This document shows, in pieces, positions 63,217 to 64,000 of a stretch of DNA of 64,000 nt. Position 1 is the first letter of the stretch, and each line of letters opens with the position of its first letter. The stretch spans positions 4,143 to 68,142 of the forward strand of contig CAZPDM010000013.1 in assembly GCA_964585305.1 (NCBI GenBank). The letters are read 5' to 3'. Under the pieces are notes generated by a model. The model saw only the letters and a list, made by a program, of their open reading frames with translations. It was not told the DNA's origin and searched no databases. The DNA comes from CAZPDM01 sp964585305. GTDB lineage: Bacteria; Planctomycetota; Uabimicrobiia; Uabimicrobiales; JABWCH01. Made by a program: the position numbers and the translations under genes.

Positions 63217-63342
63217 AATTTAAATTTCTAAAAAAAAATTTAAAAAAGATTAGATTTTAAAAAAAAATTGTATAAAATTGTGCTAAAATAAATTAAGACA
63301 GTTATTTTTAACACGTCTTTTAACAGATTTTTCTATTTTTCA

Positions 63343-63395
63343 GAAAGGAGTGCATACTCCACGCCTAAAAAACGCGGTTGCACTGTAAAATTTAT
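63343..63395 (+). promoter_or_regulatory. Displaced ribosome binding site with hairpin spacer
   Basis: A strong GAAAGGAG (63343-63350) lies 45 bases before the ATG of the last gene. Between them GTGCA (63350-63354) can pair with TGCAC (63379-63383), with an inner CGC/GCG, which would bring the two signals to about 12 bases. The rest of the gap 63217-63395 is A+T-rich with no clear gene. Confidence 0.45.
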
Positions 63396-64000
63396 ATGAA
63401 GAAAAGCCTAATCCTTTTAACTTTATGGGTAATTGCTGGATTTGTAATGACTATGGCAGATGGAGAAGAATGGCTAACAAACCTTGAACAAGCCATCAAT
63501 CAAGCCAAAAAAGATAACCTTGATATTTTAGTAGATTTCACTGGATCAGATTGGTGTGGATGGTGTCAAAAACTTGACAAAGAAGTTTTCCAAACTAAAG
63601 AATGGAAAGAACAAGTTGGTAAGAAATATGTTTTAGTTTCCTTAGATTTCCCTCAAGAAAAAGAACTTTCTGAAGAACAAAAAGCCTATAATGAAAAATT
63701 GGCAAAACAATACAGTATCCAAGGTTTTCCTACAATTTGCTTGCTTGATTCTAATGGCAAAATTTATGCAAAAACCGGCTATCAAAAAGGCGGCCCAATT
63801 GAATATTTCAAACATCTAGAAGAATTAGCAGGAAATAAAACTAAACGTGATGAACTATCCGCTAAGATTGAAAAGTCAAGTGGTAAAGAACAACTTGCTG
63901 CTATAGGTGAATTTTTAACATTTGTTGAAGAAAAGAAAATTGGTTTTGCTTATATTGAAGTAAAAGAAAAAGCTGTTTTGCTTGATACAGATAATCAAGC
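63396..64000 (+). CDS. Secreted thioredoxin-like protein, C-terminus cut off by the window edge
   Basis: At least 201 residues are visible, open at the window end. A signal peptide (about residues 1-21) is followed by a thioredoxin fold with active-site SDWCGWC (Cys54 and Cys57) and the cis-Pro region GFPTICLL (Pro112). This layout fits periplasmic thioredoxin-like/DsbD-gamma-like proteins. The part after residue 140 (KRDELSAKIEKSSGKEQ...) is helical and of unknown function. An in-frame stop lies upstream at 63366; TTG at 63378 is an alternative start without its own RBS. Confidence 0.85.
   Translation, partial: MKKSLILLTLWVIAGFVMTMADGEEWLTNLEQAINQAKKDNLDILVDFTGSDWCGWCQKLDKEVFQTKEWKEQVGKKYVLVSLDFPQEKELSEEQKAYNEKLAKQYSIQGFPTICLLDSNGKIYAKTGYQKGGPIEYFKHLEELAGNKTKRDELSAKIEKSSGKEQLAAIGEFLTFVEEKKIGFAYIEVKEKAVLLDTDNQ

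Noticed and set aside
63350..63388. Short leader peptide starting at GTG 63350
   Set aside because: The GTG overlaps the ribosome binding sequence itself, so it cannot be its start codon, and only 12 codons precede a stop.

Overview
The window is A+T-rich DNA, densely coded on both strands, from a bacterium with a Gram-negative type of envelope. Signs of this are lipoprotein signals, an RND efflux pump, an Mla-like lipid-transport ATPase/permease, a hopanoid-type epimerase and two PEP-CTERM proteins. FeS-containing MinD-type ATPases, NifX-like proteins, a diiron ferritin-like protein and CoxS/CoxM-type redox subunits point to an anaerobic or microaerophilic life style. Together with a C25 (gingipain-family) peptidase, LRV repeats, a NACHT-WD40 protein and a sigma-54 activator, this would fit a PVC/planctomycete-like or other deep-branching environmental lineage. 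That placement is an inference; no rRNA or other phylogenetic marker lies here.

Layout. 1-6 kb: partial alpha/beta hydrolase, GH31 glycosidase, nusB and a secreted C25 peptidase. 6-15 kb (minus strand): a giant DUF4062-NACHT-WD40 protein, rsmE, and two tandemly duplicated ArnT/PMT-like membrane glycosyltransferases. The duplication carried the 3' end of rsmE with it. 15-20 kb: P5C dehydrogenase, a zinc ribbon protein, an SPFH/flotillin-like protein with its small partner, and a ferritin-like protein. 20-25 kb (minus): ridA, hpnA, a DUF4340-like protein and an MFS transporter. 25-31 kb: a tight three-gene operon of an MCE-like anchored protein, a fused MlaF-MlaE ATPase/permease and a TssM-like membrane GTPase. 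I consider this the best candidate for an undescribed system. 31-37 kb: sugar-type MFS transporter, murJ, galK and an orphan CoxS/CoxM pair. 37-45 kb: surface and secreted proteins (LRV lipoprotein, TPR protein, BtuF-like lipoprotein, two ILEI/FAM3-domain PEP-CTERM proteins, a glucoamylase-family hydrolase) and ettA. 45-51 kb: manA overlapping a dual ABC ATPase, two tRNA-Asn genes, and a NifX-PLP enzyme fusion. 50.5-55.6 kb: TetR-controlled RND efflux operon. 55.7-60.5 kb: a PAS-sigma-54 activator followed by a NifX/DUF5320/MinD-ferredoxin/zinc-ribbon cluster behind a near-consensus -24/-12 promoter and a palindromic upstream site. 60.6-64 kb: methyltransferase, MBL-fold protein, DUF6125-like protein, CPBP protease, and a truncated secreted thioredoxin-like gene.

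Non-coding structure is rich. There are two full copies and one half copy of a roughly 140-bp dispersed hairpin repeat, several good intrinsic terminators, four strong sigma-70-type promoters and one sigma-54 promoter. Functional calls rest on motifs read by eye; no database search was run.
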